Below are positions 43,118 through 53,919 of a stretch of 64,000 bases of DNA, piece by piece (the stretch's first letter is position 1; every line of letters begins with the position of its first letter). This stretch comes from Flavobacterium gillisiae (GTDB taxonomy: Bacteria; Bacteroidota; Bacteroidia; Flavobacteriales; Flavobacteriaceae), in NCBI RefSeq assembly GCF_900107635.1, contig NZ_FNRD01000001.1, forward strand, positions 620,001 to 684,000, in the 5' to 3' direction. The notes beneath the pieces were generated by a model that ran no database searches, was not told where the DNA came from, and saw nothing but the letters and a program-made list of their open reading frames with translations. Both the position numbers and the translations under genes were made by a program.

Positions 43118-44872
43118 ATGAAATTCAATTTCCAAAATAAAATTAGCATTGCCGTTTTACTAATGGTACTTCAGGTTTCTTTTGCTCAAAAGAAAGAAGA
43201 AAACATTGGCTCTGAGGTTGTAAACGTGGTAAAGCCATATACACCTGCCATTTCGGATGCTTTCAAAGTACAAGAGACTCCTGTTCTTGATGATGAAGGG
43301 AATGCTAAAAAAGAAACTATTAAATATTCTATTTTCTCTTTTCCTGTAGCTTCTACTTTTACACCTTCAAAAGGAAAAGCAGAAGGTGTAGACAAAACAA
43401 AACAAGAGCATCTGTATAATAATTATGCTACGCTTGGATTTGGAAATTACAGAACATTAAACGCTGAATTGTTTGTTAACCAAGAACTAGATAACAATGA
43501 TTATGTAGGCGGAATGTTTCGTCATCTGTCTTCACAAGGCGGAATAACCGGTGTAGAGTTAGACGATCGGTTTTATGACTCCTCTATCAATTTGACGTAT
43601 GGGGCTAATTATAATGATATGTCTTGGAATCTGGATTTAGGCTATAAAAACCAAATCTATAACTGGTATGGATTACCAGAAAATTTTGGTGCTTCTTTAA
43701 ACCCGGCTGATAGATCTGATTTGATTTTTGCAATTGACCCACAGCATACTTACAACACCATTTCTTTTGGCGGTAAAATTGATTTTAATGAAGGTTTTTT
43801 GAATGAAGCAAGTATGAAGTTTAATCGCTTTACAGATGCTTTAGGTTCTGCTGAAAACAGATTCTATGTCAAGCCTTCCTTACAATTTGATGTTATGGAT
43901 GAGTCGATTAAAACAGACATAACCGTTGATTACGTAGGAGGAAGTTTTGAAAATAATTATTTAAAGACTAATACAGAACCTTTAAAATATGGGTATACAA
44001 ATTTGGGTATAGCTCCTAGTTTTGTAATGCAAAAGGAGGATTGGACCTTGAATATTGGTGCTAAAGTATTCTATAGTTTAGATAATGAAAACAGTACTAA
44101 TAAATTGTATGTGTATCCGAATTTTAATGCTTCTTACAAGGTGGTTGGGGACTTAATGATTTTTTATGCAGGTGCTGAAGGGAATTTGGAGCAAAACTCT
44201 TATATGGATTTTGCCAATGAAAATTTATTCTTATCACCTACTTTGGATATCAGGCCAACAGACCAACAATATGATGTTTTTGCTGGTTTGAAAGGGAAAA
44301 TAGTGAATAACGTGAGTTATAATATTCGCGGGTCTTATATAAACGAAAGAAATAAGGCGTTGTATCGAAGTAATGATTATAATGAAAATGTGTCAAATGA
44401 AGACTATGCCTACGGGAATTCATTTCAAGTCGTTTATGATGATATGAAAACGGTGAGTTTCTCAGGAGACTTAAAAGCTAATTTTTCAGATGATGTGACT
44501 TTTGGCATCAGCGGAACTTTTAGTAGTTACACAAACGATGTGCAGCAAGAAGCCTGGAATTTACCAACGATTAAATTAAACTCTAACATTGATTTTAATA
44601 TTACGCCAAAATGGTTTGCTGGAGCTGCTGTTTTTTATGTAGGAGAGCGTAAGGATATACAAAGCAATACTGCTTTTGTAACAAATTCTAGCCCAATAAC
44701 ATTAGATAGTTATTTTGATGTTAATGCCCATTTGGGGTATAAATACAACAGCCAATTGACTGGATTTGTAAGAGCGAATAATATCACGAATAATGGGTAT
44801 CAAAAATGGTTGAATTACCCAGTTCAAAGTTTTCAAATCGTGGTAGGTGCTAATTATAAGTTTGATTTTTAA
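43118..44872 (+). CDS. Outer-membrane beta-barrel protein (TonB-receptor-like barrel, no plug)
   Basis: A 584-residue exported protein: signal peptide MKFNFQNKISIAVLLMVLQVSFAQ, then a 70-residue periplasmic linker (VVNVVKPYTPAISDAFKVQE), then a long series of amphipathic strands such as LYNNYATLGFGNYRTLNAEL, YGGNYNDMS-like turns, SYNIRGSYINERNKA and a C-terminal LNYPVQSFQIVVGANYKFDF ending in Phe, as for BAM clients. No TonB plug domain is present. It lies behind the TPR protein and PhzF, and may be the outer-membrane partner of the TPR protein. Confidence 0.75.
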   Translation: MKFNFQNKISIAVLLMVLQVSFAQKKEENIGSEVVNVVKPYTPAISDAFKVQETPVLDDEGNAKKETIKYSIFSFPVASTFTPSKGKAEGVDKTKQEHLYNNYATLGFGNYRTLNAELFVNQELDNNDYVGGMFRHLSSQGGITGVELDDRFYDSSINLTYGANYNDMSWNLDLGYKNQIYNWYGLPENFGASLNPADRSDLIFAIDPQHTYNTISFGGKIDFNEGFLNEASMKFNRFTDALGSAENRFYVKPSLQFDVMDESIKTDITVDYVGGSFENNYLKTNTEPLKYGYTNLGIAPSFVMQKEDWTLNIGAKVFYSLDNENSTNKLYVYPNFNASYKVVGDLMIFYAGAEGNLEQNSYMDFANENLFLSPTLDIRPTDQQYDVFAGLKGKIVNNVSYNIRGSYINERNKALYRSNDYNENVSNEDYAYGNSFQVVYDDMKTVSFSGDLKANFSDDVTFGISGTFSSYTNDVQQEAWNLPTIKLNSNIDFNITPKWFAGAAVFYVGERKDIQSNTAFVTNSSPITLDSYFDVNAHLGYKYNSQLTGFVRANNITNNGYQKWLNYPVQSFQIVVGANYKFDF

Positions 44873-44899
44873 TTTGGCTTACAGCCAAAACGACAGCAT

Positions 44900-44934
44900 A
44901 AAAAATGGCTTCCTGATTTGGGAAGCCATTTTTT
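44900..44934. terminator. Bidirectional terminator between barrel and DUF2911 genes
   Basis: AAAAAATGGCTTCC at 44900-44913 pairs perfectly with GGAAGCCATTTTTT at 44921-44934 around a 7-base loop; serves the two convergent genes. Confidence 0.88.
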
Positions 44935-44952
44935 GTATACTGTAAAGTAGTA

Positions 44953-45498
44953 TTATTCAGTAAACGGAACTGCAACTCTTACTTTGTCCCATCCTAAGTT
45001 TAGAACGATACCATTATCCGCTTTGGTGAAAACCATAGAAAAAGACTCTAATGAATCAGTACCTTCAGTTACAGGAACTTTTAATCGTGCAACATCATTA
45101 GCTACTTTGTAGAAGTAAGATCCCCAAACATTCAAATCTTTACTAATAATTATAGTGTAGTTGTCTTTTTCTGGAATAGCATATAAAGTATAAGTACCTG
45201 CCTTAACTTTAGTTTCTCCTAATTTCATGTCTTTGTAAAGCGTGATTTCTGCTGCTTCATTTGCGCCTGTTCTCCATACTTTCCCCGCTGGAGCAAGTTC
45301 GTCTAAACTACGTCCTTTTAGTTGCGGTCTGCTGTAGGTTACTTTTGCAAGTTTGTCAGCATTTTTATAATCGGTGGGGTAGGAAGCCACATCCATAGGG
45401 CTCTTATCAAGATCAGGGAATTTCTGAGCATTTGCATTTGATGATAGTAGTATCATAAAGCCAAAAGCGATTGTAGTAATCAATGTCGATTTTTTCAT
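44953..45498 (-). CDS. DUF2911-family secreted protein
   Basis: A 181-residue exported protein from ATG 45498 (MKKSTLITTIAFGFMILLSS, cleaved after NANAQ); a start 13 codons upstream would place hydrophobic residues ahead of the signal peptide and is rejected. The mature part has the DUF2911 hallmarks: KVTYSRPQLKGRSL, GKVWRTGANEAAEITL, KAGTYTLYAIP and WGSYFYK. The fold is an all-beta sandwich; the function is unknown. It is monocistronic. Confidence 0.85.
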   Translation of the reverse strand: MKKSTLITTIAFGFMILLSSNANAQKFPDLDKSPMDVASYPTDYKNADKLAKVTYSRPQLKGRSLDELAPAGKVWRTGANEAAEITLYKDMKLGETKVKAGTYTLYAIPEKDNYTIIISKDLNVWGSYFYKVANDVARLKVPVTEGTDSLESFSMVFTKADNGIVLNLGWDKVRVAVPFTE

Positions 45499-45717
45499 AG
45501 TTTTAATTATATATGTTGAAATTAGTATTTGAATCAAATGTAAAGTTAGAAATTCCTATTAAAACTCACTACAAATACTGAAAAGGATTCTAAAAAAAGT
45601 TGTTAGACTCTACAATAATAACATAACTTTGGTAGCTGTAATGTGAAATAGTGCTCTTGCTTCTCAAGCGAAATGTGCCAAACTCATTTGCATTTGCCGT
45701 ATTTAAAATTTATAATT

Positions 45718-46167
45718 ATGACTTTCAAACAAAAGATATATCAGCATTACGTACAACTCGTTCAAGACAGAATTGATGTTTTTAGAGATATGATTGTGGC
45801 GCTTACCGAGGATTCTAAGAATGATGCCAAAGGTTCTGCTGGTGATAAGCACGAGACCGCGTTATCCATGATGCATATCGAACAGGAAAAACTGAATAAT
45901 AAACTACGTGAGGTCGTTGCCCAAAAGGCAATCTTGGATAAAATCGATTCCTCTAAAATAGCTGGAACCATAGTGGTAGGGAGTTTAGTGAAAGCAAACG
46001 GAATATATTTATACCTTAGTTTAGCACTGCCTAAAATTAACATAGAAGGAGTTAATGTAATTGCGTTGTCTCCTCAATCGCCTTTGGGAAATAAACTGAT
46101 GGGTAATGCAGTAGGATTTACATTTGAAATTAATAGTACAAAATATTTGATAGAGGAGATTGCATAG
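45718..46167 (+). CDS. GreA/GreB-like transcription factor
   Basis: A 149-residue protein from ATG 45718; the frame extends 15 codons upstream but that part is not conserved-looking. The N-terminal half is a helical hairpin whose tip (SKNDAKGSAGDKHET) has acidic residues as in the Gre coiled coil, which reaches RNA polymerase's active site. The C-terminal half has IVVGSLVKANG and SPLGNKLMGNAVGFTFEI, corresponding to the SPLG..L.G..VG motif of the GreA/B C-terminal domain. Database entries for such proteins are often mislabelled 3-oxoacyl-ACP synthase. Role inferred: a secondary-channel factor. Confidence 0.7.
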   Translation: MTFKQKIYQHYVQLVQDRIDVFRDMIVALTEDSKNDAKGSAGDKHETALSMMHIEQEKLNNKLREVVAQKAILDKIDSSKIAGTIVVGSLVKANGIYLYLSLALPKINIEGVNVIALSPQSPLGNKLMGNAVGFTFEINSTKYLIEEIA

Positions 46168-46229
46168 CATTCATTCTATTTAGTCCTCTTGGATGCTTTT
46201 ATGATTATGGAAGACGTTATGAAATTACT

Positions 46230-46246
46230 GTTTTCAACTTGAAAAC
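46230..46246. promoter_or_regulatory. Palindrome GTTTTCAAcTTGAAAAC
   Basis: Perfect 17-bp inverted repeat with one central base, between the GreA-like gene and asnB. Operator or weak terminator; a short T-rich stretch follows. Confidence 0.3.
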
Positions 46247-46330
46247 TCTTCTCGTTGTTCTTTTAGTTACAGTTTTTACTATAATCTTTAATTATTACTT
46301 ATATTTATAACCAAATAAGCTATTTGTGTT

Positions 46331-46359
46331 TTGTAATTGTAACTGTAATTGCATCTTTG
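46331..46359 (+). promoter_or_regulatory. Promoter of first asnB (TTG-N18-CATCTTTG)
   Basis: TTG at 46331 and CATCTTTG at 46352-46359 spaced by 18 bases, one mismatch from TAnnTTTG. The same arrangement, with similar flanking sequence, precedes the second asnB at 50075. Confidence 0.6.
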
Positions 46360-46398
46360 CCTTATCAAAATAAATAAAAAAGTTAAAAATATATAGTT

Positions 46399-48075
46399 AT
46401 GTGTGGAATAGTATGTGCCTTTGATCTAAAACAAAAAGCGGAAGTTTTAAGACCGCAAGTATTAGAAATGTCTAAAATCATTCGTCACCGCGGACCAGAC
46501 TGGAGCGGGATTTACAGCGATGAAAAAGCAATTATGTCTCATGAGCGTTTGGCAATTGTTGATCCAGCTTCTGGTAAACAACCTTTATTTAGTGAAGATG
46601 GAAAGTTGATTTTGGCTGCAAACGGTGAGATTTACAACCACAGAGAATTGCGTAAACAATTTGAAGGAAAATATAACTTTCAAACAGAAAGTGACTGCGA
46701 AGTTATTCTAGCGCTTTACAAAGAAAAAGGGCCTCATTTTATTGATGAAATGAATGGAATCTTTGGATTTGCTATTTACGATGTTGATAAAGATGAATAT
46801 TTTATTGCACGTGATCACATGGGGATTATTCCATTATACATTGGTTGGGATCAACATGGAACTTTTTATGTAGCTTCAGAATTAAAAGCATTGGAAGGAT
46901 ATTGTACAAAAATCCAATTGTTTCCCCCAGGACATTATATGACAAGTAAAGATGGAGAGTTTGTACAATGGTACAAAAGAGAGTGGACTGATTATGATGC
47001 TGTAAAAGACAACGAAACAAGTATTCCTGCTATTAAAGAGGCACTGGAAGCTGCGGTTCATAGACAATTGATGAGTGACGTTCCTTACGGAGTATTGCTT
47101 TCAGGAGGATTGGATTCTTCGGTTACTTCGGCTATAGCCAAAAAATATGCGCAAAAACGTATTGAGTCAGGAGATACAACTGATGCTTGGTATCCACAAT
47201 TGCACTCTTTTTCTGTAGGTCTTGAAGGTTCGCCAGATTTAGCTGCAGCTCAAATTGTAGCAGATCATATTGGAACGATTCATCATGAAATTAAATTTAC
47301 AATTCAAGAAGGTTTAGATGCGATACGCGATGTGATTTATAACTTAGAAACGTATGACGTAACTACGATTAGAGCATCAACTCCAATGTGGTTGATGGCA
47401 AGAGTAATTAAATCAATGGGGATAAAAATGGTGTTGTCTGGTGAAGGAGCTGATGAACTTTTTGGAGGGTATTTATATTTTCACAAGGCACCAAACGCAC
47501 GTGAATTCCATGAAGAAAATGTTCGTAAATTAGGAAAACTACATATGTACGATTGTTTAAGAGCAAACAAAAGTTTAGCTGCTTGGGGAATTGAAGGACG
47601 TGTACCATTCTTAGATAAAGAGTTTATGGATGTAGCCATGCGAATCAACCCACAAGATAAAATGATCAACAAAGAACATCCAATGGAAAAATGGGTAGTG
47701 CGTAAAGCTTTTGAAGAGATGTTGCCACCAAGTGTTGCTTGGAGACAAAAAGAGCAGTTTAGTGATGGAGTAGGATATGGTTGGATTGATAAATTGAAAG
47801 AAGTGGTAGCGGTTGAGGTGACAGATGAGCAATTAGCAAATGCAAAATTCCGTTTCCCGTTGCAAACACCTACATCTAAAGAAGAATATTATTACCGTTC
47901 TATTTTCCATGAACATTTTCCAAGTGATGCCGCGGCTTTATGTGTGCCTCAGGAAGCTAGTGTAGCATGTAGTACAAAAATCGCTTTGGAATGGGACGAG
48001 GCTTTCAAAAACATGAATGATCCTTCTGGAAGAGCAGTTGCTAATGTGCATTCGGATGCTTATGCAAAAGTGTAG
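46399..48075 (+). CDS. asnB: Asparagine synthetase B, glutamine-hydrolysing (copy 1)
   Basis: A 558-residue two-domain enzyme making asparagine from aspartate, ATP and glutamine. After Met removal Cys2 (MCGIVC) is the glutaminase nucleophile; RHRGPDWSG, LAIVDPASGKQPL and NGEIYNH complete the N-terminal domain. The synthetase domain has the PP-loop LLSGGLDSSV and VLSGEGADELFGGY. The second copy at 50133 is clearly homologous. The transcript ends in a hairpin of the same type as that after copy 2. Confidence 0.95.
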   Translation: MCGIVCAFDLKQKAEVLRPQVLEMSKIIRHRGPDWSGIYSDEKAIMSHERLAIVDPASGKQPLFSEDGKLILAANGEIYNHRELRKQFEGKYNFQTESDCEVILALYKEKGPHFIDEMNGIFGFAIYDVDKDEYFIARDHMGIIPLYIGWDQHGTFYVASELKALEGYCTKIQLFPPGHYMTSKDGEFVQWYKREWTDYDAVKDNETSIPAIKEALEAAVHRQLMSDVPYGVLLSGGLDSSVTSAIAKKYAQKRIESGDTTDAWYPQLHSFSVGLEGSPDLAAAQIVADHIGTIHHEIKFTIQEGLDAIRDVIYNLETYDVTTIRASTPMWLMARVIKSMGIKMVLSGEGADELFGGYLYFHKAPNAREFHEENVRKLGKLHMYDCLRANKSLAAWGIEGRVPFLDKEFMDVAMRINPQDKMINKEHPMEKWVVRKAFEEMLPPSVAWRQKEQFSDGVGYGWIDKLKEVVAVEVTDEQLANAKFRFPLQTPTSKEEYYYRSIFHEHFPSDAAALCVPQEASVACSTKIALEWDEAFKNMNDPSGRAVANVHSDAYAKV

Positions 48076-48103
48076 TTTAAAGTTTATTTATAATTAGTGA
48101 AGG

Positions 48104-48133
48104 AAACGTTCTCATTTATGAGAGCGTTTTTTT
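48104..48133 (+). terminator. Terminator of asnB copy 1
   Basis: AAACGTTCTCAT pairs with ATGAGAGCGTTT (one G-T wobble) with a T tract behind. Nearly the same hairpin follows asnB copy 2. Confidence 0.8.
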
Positions 48134-48320
48134 GTTTAAACTAGTGTCCAGTGGAGATGTTTTATTTTTTTTACGGACTGATTTTTCTTGTGCGCCTAGG
48201 CTGGTATCAATTAAATGGAAGTAAAAAGTGAAATTTAGAATTTGGGTTCTATCTAAATAACAGGGAGTAGTTTTTTTATTTGCTCTTCTTTTTTATATTA
48301 GCCTATCTAAACCGCACAAT

Positions 48321-49946
48321 ATGAAACGCTATATTTTAATTCTTGCTTTATTCTCTCTTGTTTCTTGTTTAAAAAAGGACAAAACTGCTGTCGATTCCAT
48401 AATTACTGATGCTACGATATATACTGTAAACAATTCTTTCGACCGATCAACGGCTATGGCTGTTAAAGATGGTAAAATAGTTGCCATTGGTACAAATGAC
48501 GAGATACGTAATAAGTTCAAATCTAATACTACCATCAATGCGAAGGGGAAGTTTATCTATCCAGGTCTAATTGATGCACACTGTCATTTTTACGGTTATG
48601 GACTTAGTTTGCAAGAAGTCGATTTACGTGGTACTAAAAGTATGAGTGAAGTGATAAGCCGTATTCAGGCTTTTCAAAAAAAGAAAAATCTTAATTTTAT
48701 TGTTGGAAATGGTTGGGACCAAAATGATTGGGAGGTTAAAGAATTTCCGTCTAAAGCAATTTTAGACAAGTACTTCCCTAATATTCCCGTAGTGCTTAAT
48801 AGAGTTGATGGTCACGCGATAGTCGTGAATAGTAAAGTTTTGGCATTAGCCAATATCACTAAAGACACAAAAACAATTGGCGGACAGATAGAAATTGTAG
48901 ATGGAGAACCAACGGGGATTTTAATTGATAACCCAATGGAGTTAGTGTTTAATATAATTCCAAAGCCGAGCAGGAAAACACAAATAACGGCACTGCTAGA
49001 CGCTGAAAAAATAATGTTCGAATATGGATTGACTACGGTAAATGATGCTGGTTTAGATCCTCAGGTGATTGATTTAATCGATAGTTTACAAAAGGCTAAA
49101 GCGATGAAGCTTAATGTTTATGCAATGATTACGGTGAATCAAAAAAACATGGATTTATATCTAAAAAAAGGTATTTACAAAACCGATAATCTGGATGTTC
49201 GTTCTTTTAAAATGTATGGTGACGGAGCCTTAGGTTCTCGTGGGGCCTGTATGCACAAGCCATATTCAGACAGTCCTGAGCAGTTTGGCGCATTAATTAC
49301 TCCTATTCCTGATATGAAAGTGATTGCCAATAGAATTGCGGCCTCCGCTTTTCAGTTGAATACTCATGCGATAGGTGATTCTGCCAATACAGTAATATTA
49401 AAAGTGTATAAAGCGGCTTTAGAAGGTAAAAAAGACAGGCGTTGGAAAATCGAGCATGCTCAAGTTGTGCAAGAGGCTGATTTTGATTATTTTAAATTGG
49501 GAATTATTCCTTCCGTTCAACCTACGCATGCTACTTCAGATATGTATTGGGCAGGGCAGAGATTAGGAAAAGAGCGTTTAAAGAATGCTTATGCTTATAA
49601 AAAATTACTTCAAAAAGCAGGAGTTATTGCCTTAGGTACTGATTTCCCTGTTGAAGAGGTGAACCCCATGTTGACTTTTCATGCGGCAGTTGCTAGAAAG
49701 GACAGTAGAGGATATCCTAGAGATGGTTTTCAGATGGAAAATGCTTTGACTCGAGAAGAAACCATAAAAGGGATGACAATTTGGGCTGCTTATTCTAATT
49801 TCGAAGAAAAAGAAAAAGGAAGTCTAGAAGTGGGTAAATGGGCCGACTTTGTTATGTATGATAAAGATATTATGAAAATAGAAACCAGTGAAATTTTAGG
49901 GATGAAGCCTTCGAATACCTATTTAAAAGGAATGAAAGTCAAATAA
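48321..49946 (+). CDS. Amidohydrolase family 3 lipoprotein (YtcJ-like)
   Basis: A 541-residue metal-dependent hydrolase. The signal peptide ends in lipobox LVSC (Cys16), so it is envelope-anchored. The composite domain starts DATIYTVNNSFDRSTAMAVKDGKIV; metal ligands are HCH in GLIDAHCHFYGYG, the later HAIGDS and the EHAQVV histidines; the C-terminal GTDFPVEEVNPM supplies the catalytic Asp. YtcJ-like proteins deacylate or hydrolyse amides; the substrate is unknown. It lies between the two asnB copies and is not obviously linked to asparagine metabolism. Confidence 0.9.
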   Translation: MKRYILILALFSLVSCLKKDKTAVDSIITDATIYTVNNSFDRSTAMAVKDGKIVAIGTNDEIRNKFKSNTTINAKGKFIYPGLIDAHCHFYGYGLSLQEVDLRGTKSMSEVISRIQAFQKKKNLNFIVGNGWDQNDWEVKEFPSKAILDKYFPNIPVVLNRVDGHAIVVNSKVLALANITKDTKTIGGQIEIVDGEPTGILIDNPMELVFNIIPKPSRKTQITALLDAEKIMFEYGLTTVNDAGLDPQVIDLIDSLQKAKAMKLNVYAMITVNQKNMDLYLKKGIYKTDNLDVRSFKMYGDGALGSRGACMHKPYSDSPEQFGALITPIPDMKVIANRIAASAFQLNTHAIGDSANTVILKVYKAALEGKKDRRWKIEHAQVVQEADFDYFKLGIIPSVQPTHATSDMYWAGQRLGKERLKNAYAYKKLLQKAGVIALGTDFPVEEVNPMLTFHAAVARKDSRGYPRDGFQMENALTREETIKGMTIWAAYSNFEEKEKGSLEVGKWADFVMYDKDIMKIETSEILGMKPSNTYLKGMKVK

Positions 49947-50074
49947 ACGAACTGCTGAAAAGGAGTATTTACAATTTATATTCTAATACTTCAGATTGTG
50001 TCTGTTTTAATTTCATTTTTAATGTATTTGCTTGTTTTTGGTTTGAAAGTATAACTAAATAATGAGCTTGTGTT

Positions 50075-50103
50075 TTGTATTTGTAACCGCTAACGCATCT
50101 TTG
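50075..50103 (+). promoter_or_regulatory. Promoter of second asnB (TTG-N18-CATCTTTG)
   Basis: TTG at 50075 and CATCTTTG at 50096-50103 with an 18-base spacer, the same as for the first asnB. Confidence 0.6.
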
Positions 50104-50132
50104 AGGTATCAAATATAGAAAATAGTAGAATT

Positions 50133-51749
50133 ATGTGTGGAATATTGGCCATTATAGGAAAAGGAAAAGATGAGGCACTGGTAAAGGAGCTTTCAAAAAG
50201 GATGTCACACCGTGGCCCTGATGAAAGTGATTTGCATGTTATGGAAAACGGGTTTATTTTAAGTCATGAACGTTTGTCTATCATCGATTTACATTCTGGT
50301 AAACAGCCTATTCAAGGAAGTGCTACTGCTTATGTAGTTCATAATGGTGAAGTTTACAATCATCAAGCGCTTAGAGATGGTATTTTGAAAGAACACACTT
50401 TTAGAACAAAATCAGATTCGGAAGTGATTGTTCATTTGTTTGAGGAATTCGGATATGATTTTTGTGATAAGATAGATGGTGATTTTGCTTTTGTTGTAAT
50501 AGACGGAGATGATTTTATCGCTGCTCGAGACCCGTTAGGAGTAAAGCCGCTGTATTATGGTTTAGACGAAAGAGGTAGGATTTATTTCGCTTCAGAAATG
50601 AAATCTCTTTCTGACCAATGTAAAACATTTTCCACTTTTCCTCCGGGACATTATTATACACAAAAAACAGGCTTTGTGAAATATTACAGACCGGTTTATG
50701 AAGATTATGAAAAGGCTGATCAAAACTTAGACTTAGAATTAATTCGAACTACTTTGACTGAGGCTACTCGTAAACGTTTAATGAGTGATGTACCTATTGG
50801 AGTATTGTTGTCAGGAGGATTAGATTCGTCATTAACATCTGCAATTGCTTCAAGATTATTGGCGGAGCAAGGGAAGAAGCTTCATTCATTTTCTATTGGT
50901 TTGGATGCAGATGCACCAGATGCTATAGCAGCAAGAAAAGTAGCTGATTTTTTGGGTACTGAACATCATGAAATTTATTTTACTGTTGAAGACGGTATAA
51001 AAATATTAGATAAATTAATTTGGCATTTGGAAACTTATGATTTAACATCGATAAGAGCCAGTACGCCAATGTATTTTTTATCAAAAGCAATCAGCGATTT
51101 AGGAGTTAAAGTAGTGTTGTCAGGAGAAGGTGCTGATGAGATTTTTGGTGGCTATTTATACTTTAGAAGTGCGCCTTCGGCGGTAGAATTCCAAAAAGAA
51201 ACGATTGAAAGGGTTCAGAAATTATTTACTGCCGATTTATTAAGAGCTGATAAATCTACGATGGCTCATGGATTAGAGGCTAGGGTACCGTTTTTAGATA
51301 AGGCATTCTTAGAAATAGCTGTACGTATTAAGCCAGAAGAGAAACAGCCTAAAACGTATGATGGTAAAGAAAAATACATATTAAGAAAAGCATTTGATAC
51401 TCCAGAAGATCCATATTTACCTGCAGAGGTGCTGTGGAGACAAAAAGAACAGTTTTCTGATGGGGTAGGTTACAACTGGATTGATCAACTGATAGAGTAT
51501 TGCGCTTCTCAGGTTACTGACGAACAGTTGTCTGGAGCAGTTGCGGAATTTCCATACAACTCTCCAATTACTAAAGAAGCCTATTTTTACCGATCTATTT
51601 TTCATAAACATTACCCGCAAGTTAGTGCGGCACAAACGGTTAGAAAATGGATTCCAAAATGGCAGGAAAATCAAGATCCGAGTGGAAGGGCAAATTCAGC
51701 ACACGTAAAGGCAGATACTGAAATAGCTAAGGCTGGAGTAAATATTTAA
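50133..51749 (+). CDS. asnB: Asparagine synthetase B, glutamine-hydrolysing (copy 2)
   Basis: A 538-residue paralogue of the enzyme at 46399, with Cys2 (MCGILA), SHRGPDESD, NGEVYNH, the PP-loop LLSGGLDSSL and VLSGEGADEIFGGY. It is 20 residues shorter, mainly because of a missing insert after the PP-loop (present in copy 1 around GDTTDAWYPQL). All catalytic residues seem present, so both copies should be active. The similar promoter and terminator suggest an old tandem duplication; possible differences in regulation cannot be judged here. Confidence 0.95.
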   Translation: MCGILAIIGKGKDEALVKELSKRMSHRGPDESDLHVMENGFILSHERLSIIDLHSGKQPIQGSATAYVVHNGEVYNHQALRDGILKEHTFRTKSDSEVIVHLFEEFGYDFCDKIDGDFAFVVIDGDDFIAARDPLGVKPLYYGLDERGRIYFASEMKSLSDQCKTFSTFPPGHYYTQKTGFVKYYRPVYEDYEKADQNLDLELIRTTLTEATRKRLMSDVPIGVLLSGGLDSSLTSAIASRLLAEQGKKLHSFSIGLDADAPDAIAARKVADFLGTEHHEIYFTVEDGIKILDKLIWHLETYDLTSIRASTPMYFLSKAISDLGVKVVLSGEGADEIFGGYLYFRSAPSAVEFQKETIERVQKLFTADLLRADKSTMAHGLEARVPFLDKAFLEIAVRIKPEEKQPKTYDGKEKYILRKAFDTPEDPYLPAEVLWRQKEQFSDGVGYNWIDQLIEYCASQVTDEQLSGAVAEFPYNSPITKEAYFYRSIFHKHYPQVSAAQTVRKWIPKWQENQDPSGRANSAHVKADTEIAKAGVNI

Positions 51750-51778
51750 AAAAATAATTAAGTTTTCTATAAAAGCAG

Positions 51779-51807
51779 AACGTTCTCTATTTTGAGAGCG
51801 TTTTTTT
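51779..51807 (+). terminator. Terminator of asnB copy 2
   Basis: AACGTTCTC at 51779-51787 pairs with GAGAGCGTT at 51794-51802, followed by a T tract; matches the terminator after asnB copy 1. Confidence 0.8.
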
Positions 51808-51836
51808 ATGTGAAAAAATCAACAATATGTTAATAA

Positions 51837-53873
<2,037 letters not shown>

Positions 53874-53919
53874 CTAAATTATAAGAATCAACTAACTAAC
53901 CAGAAACACATATATAAAG

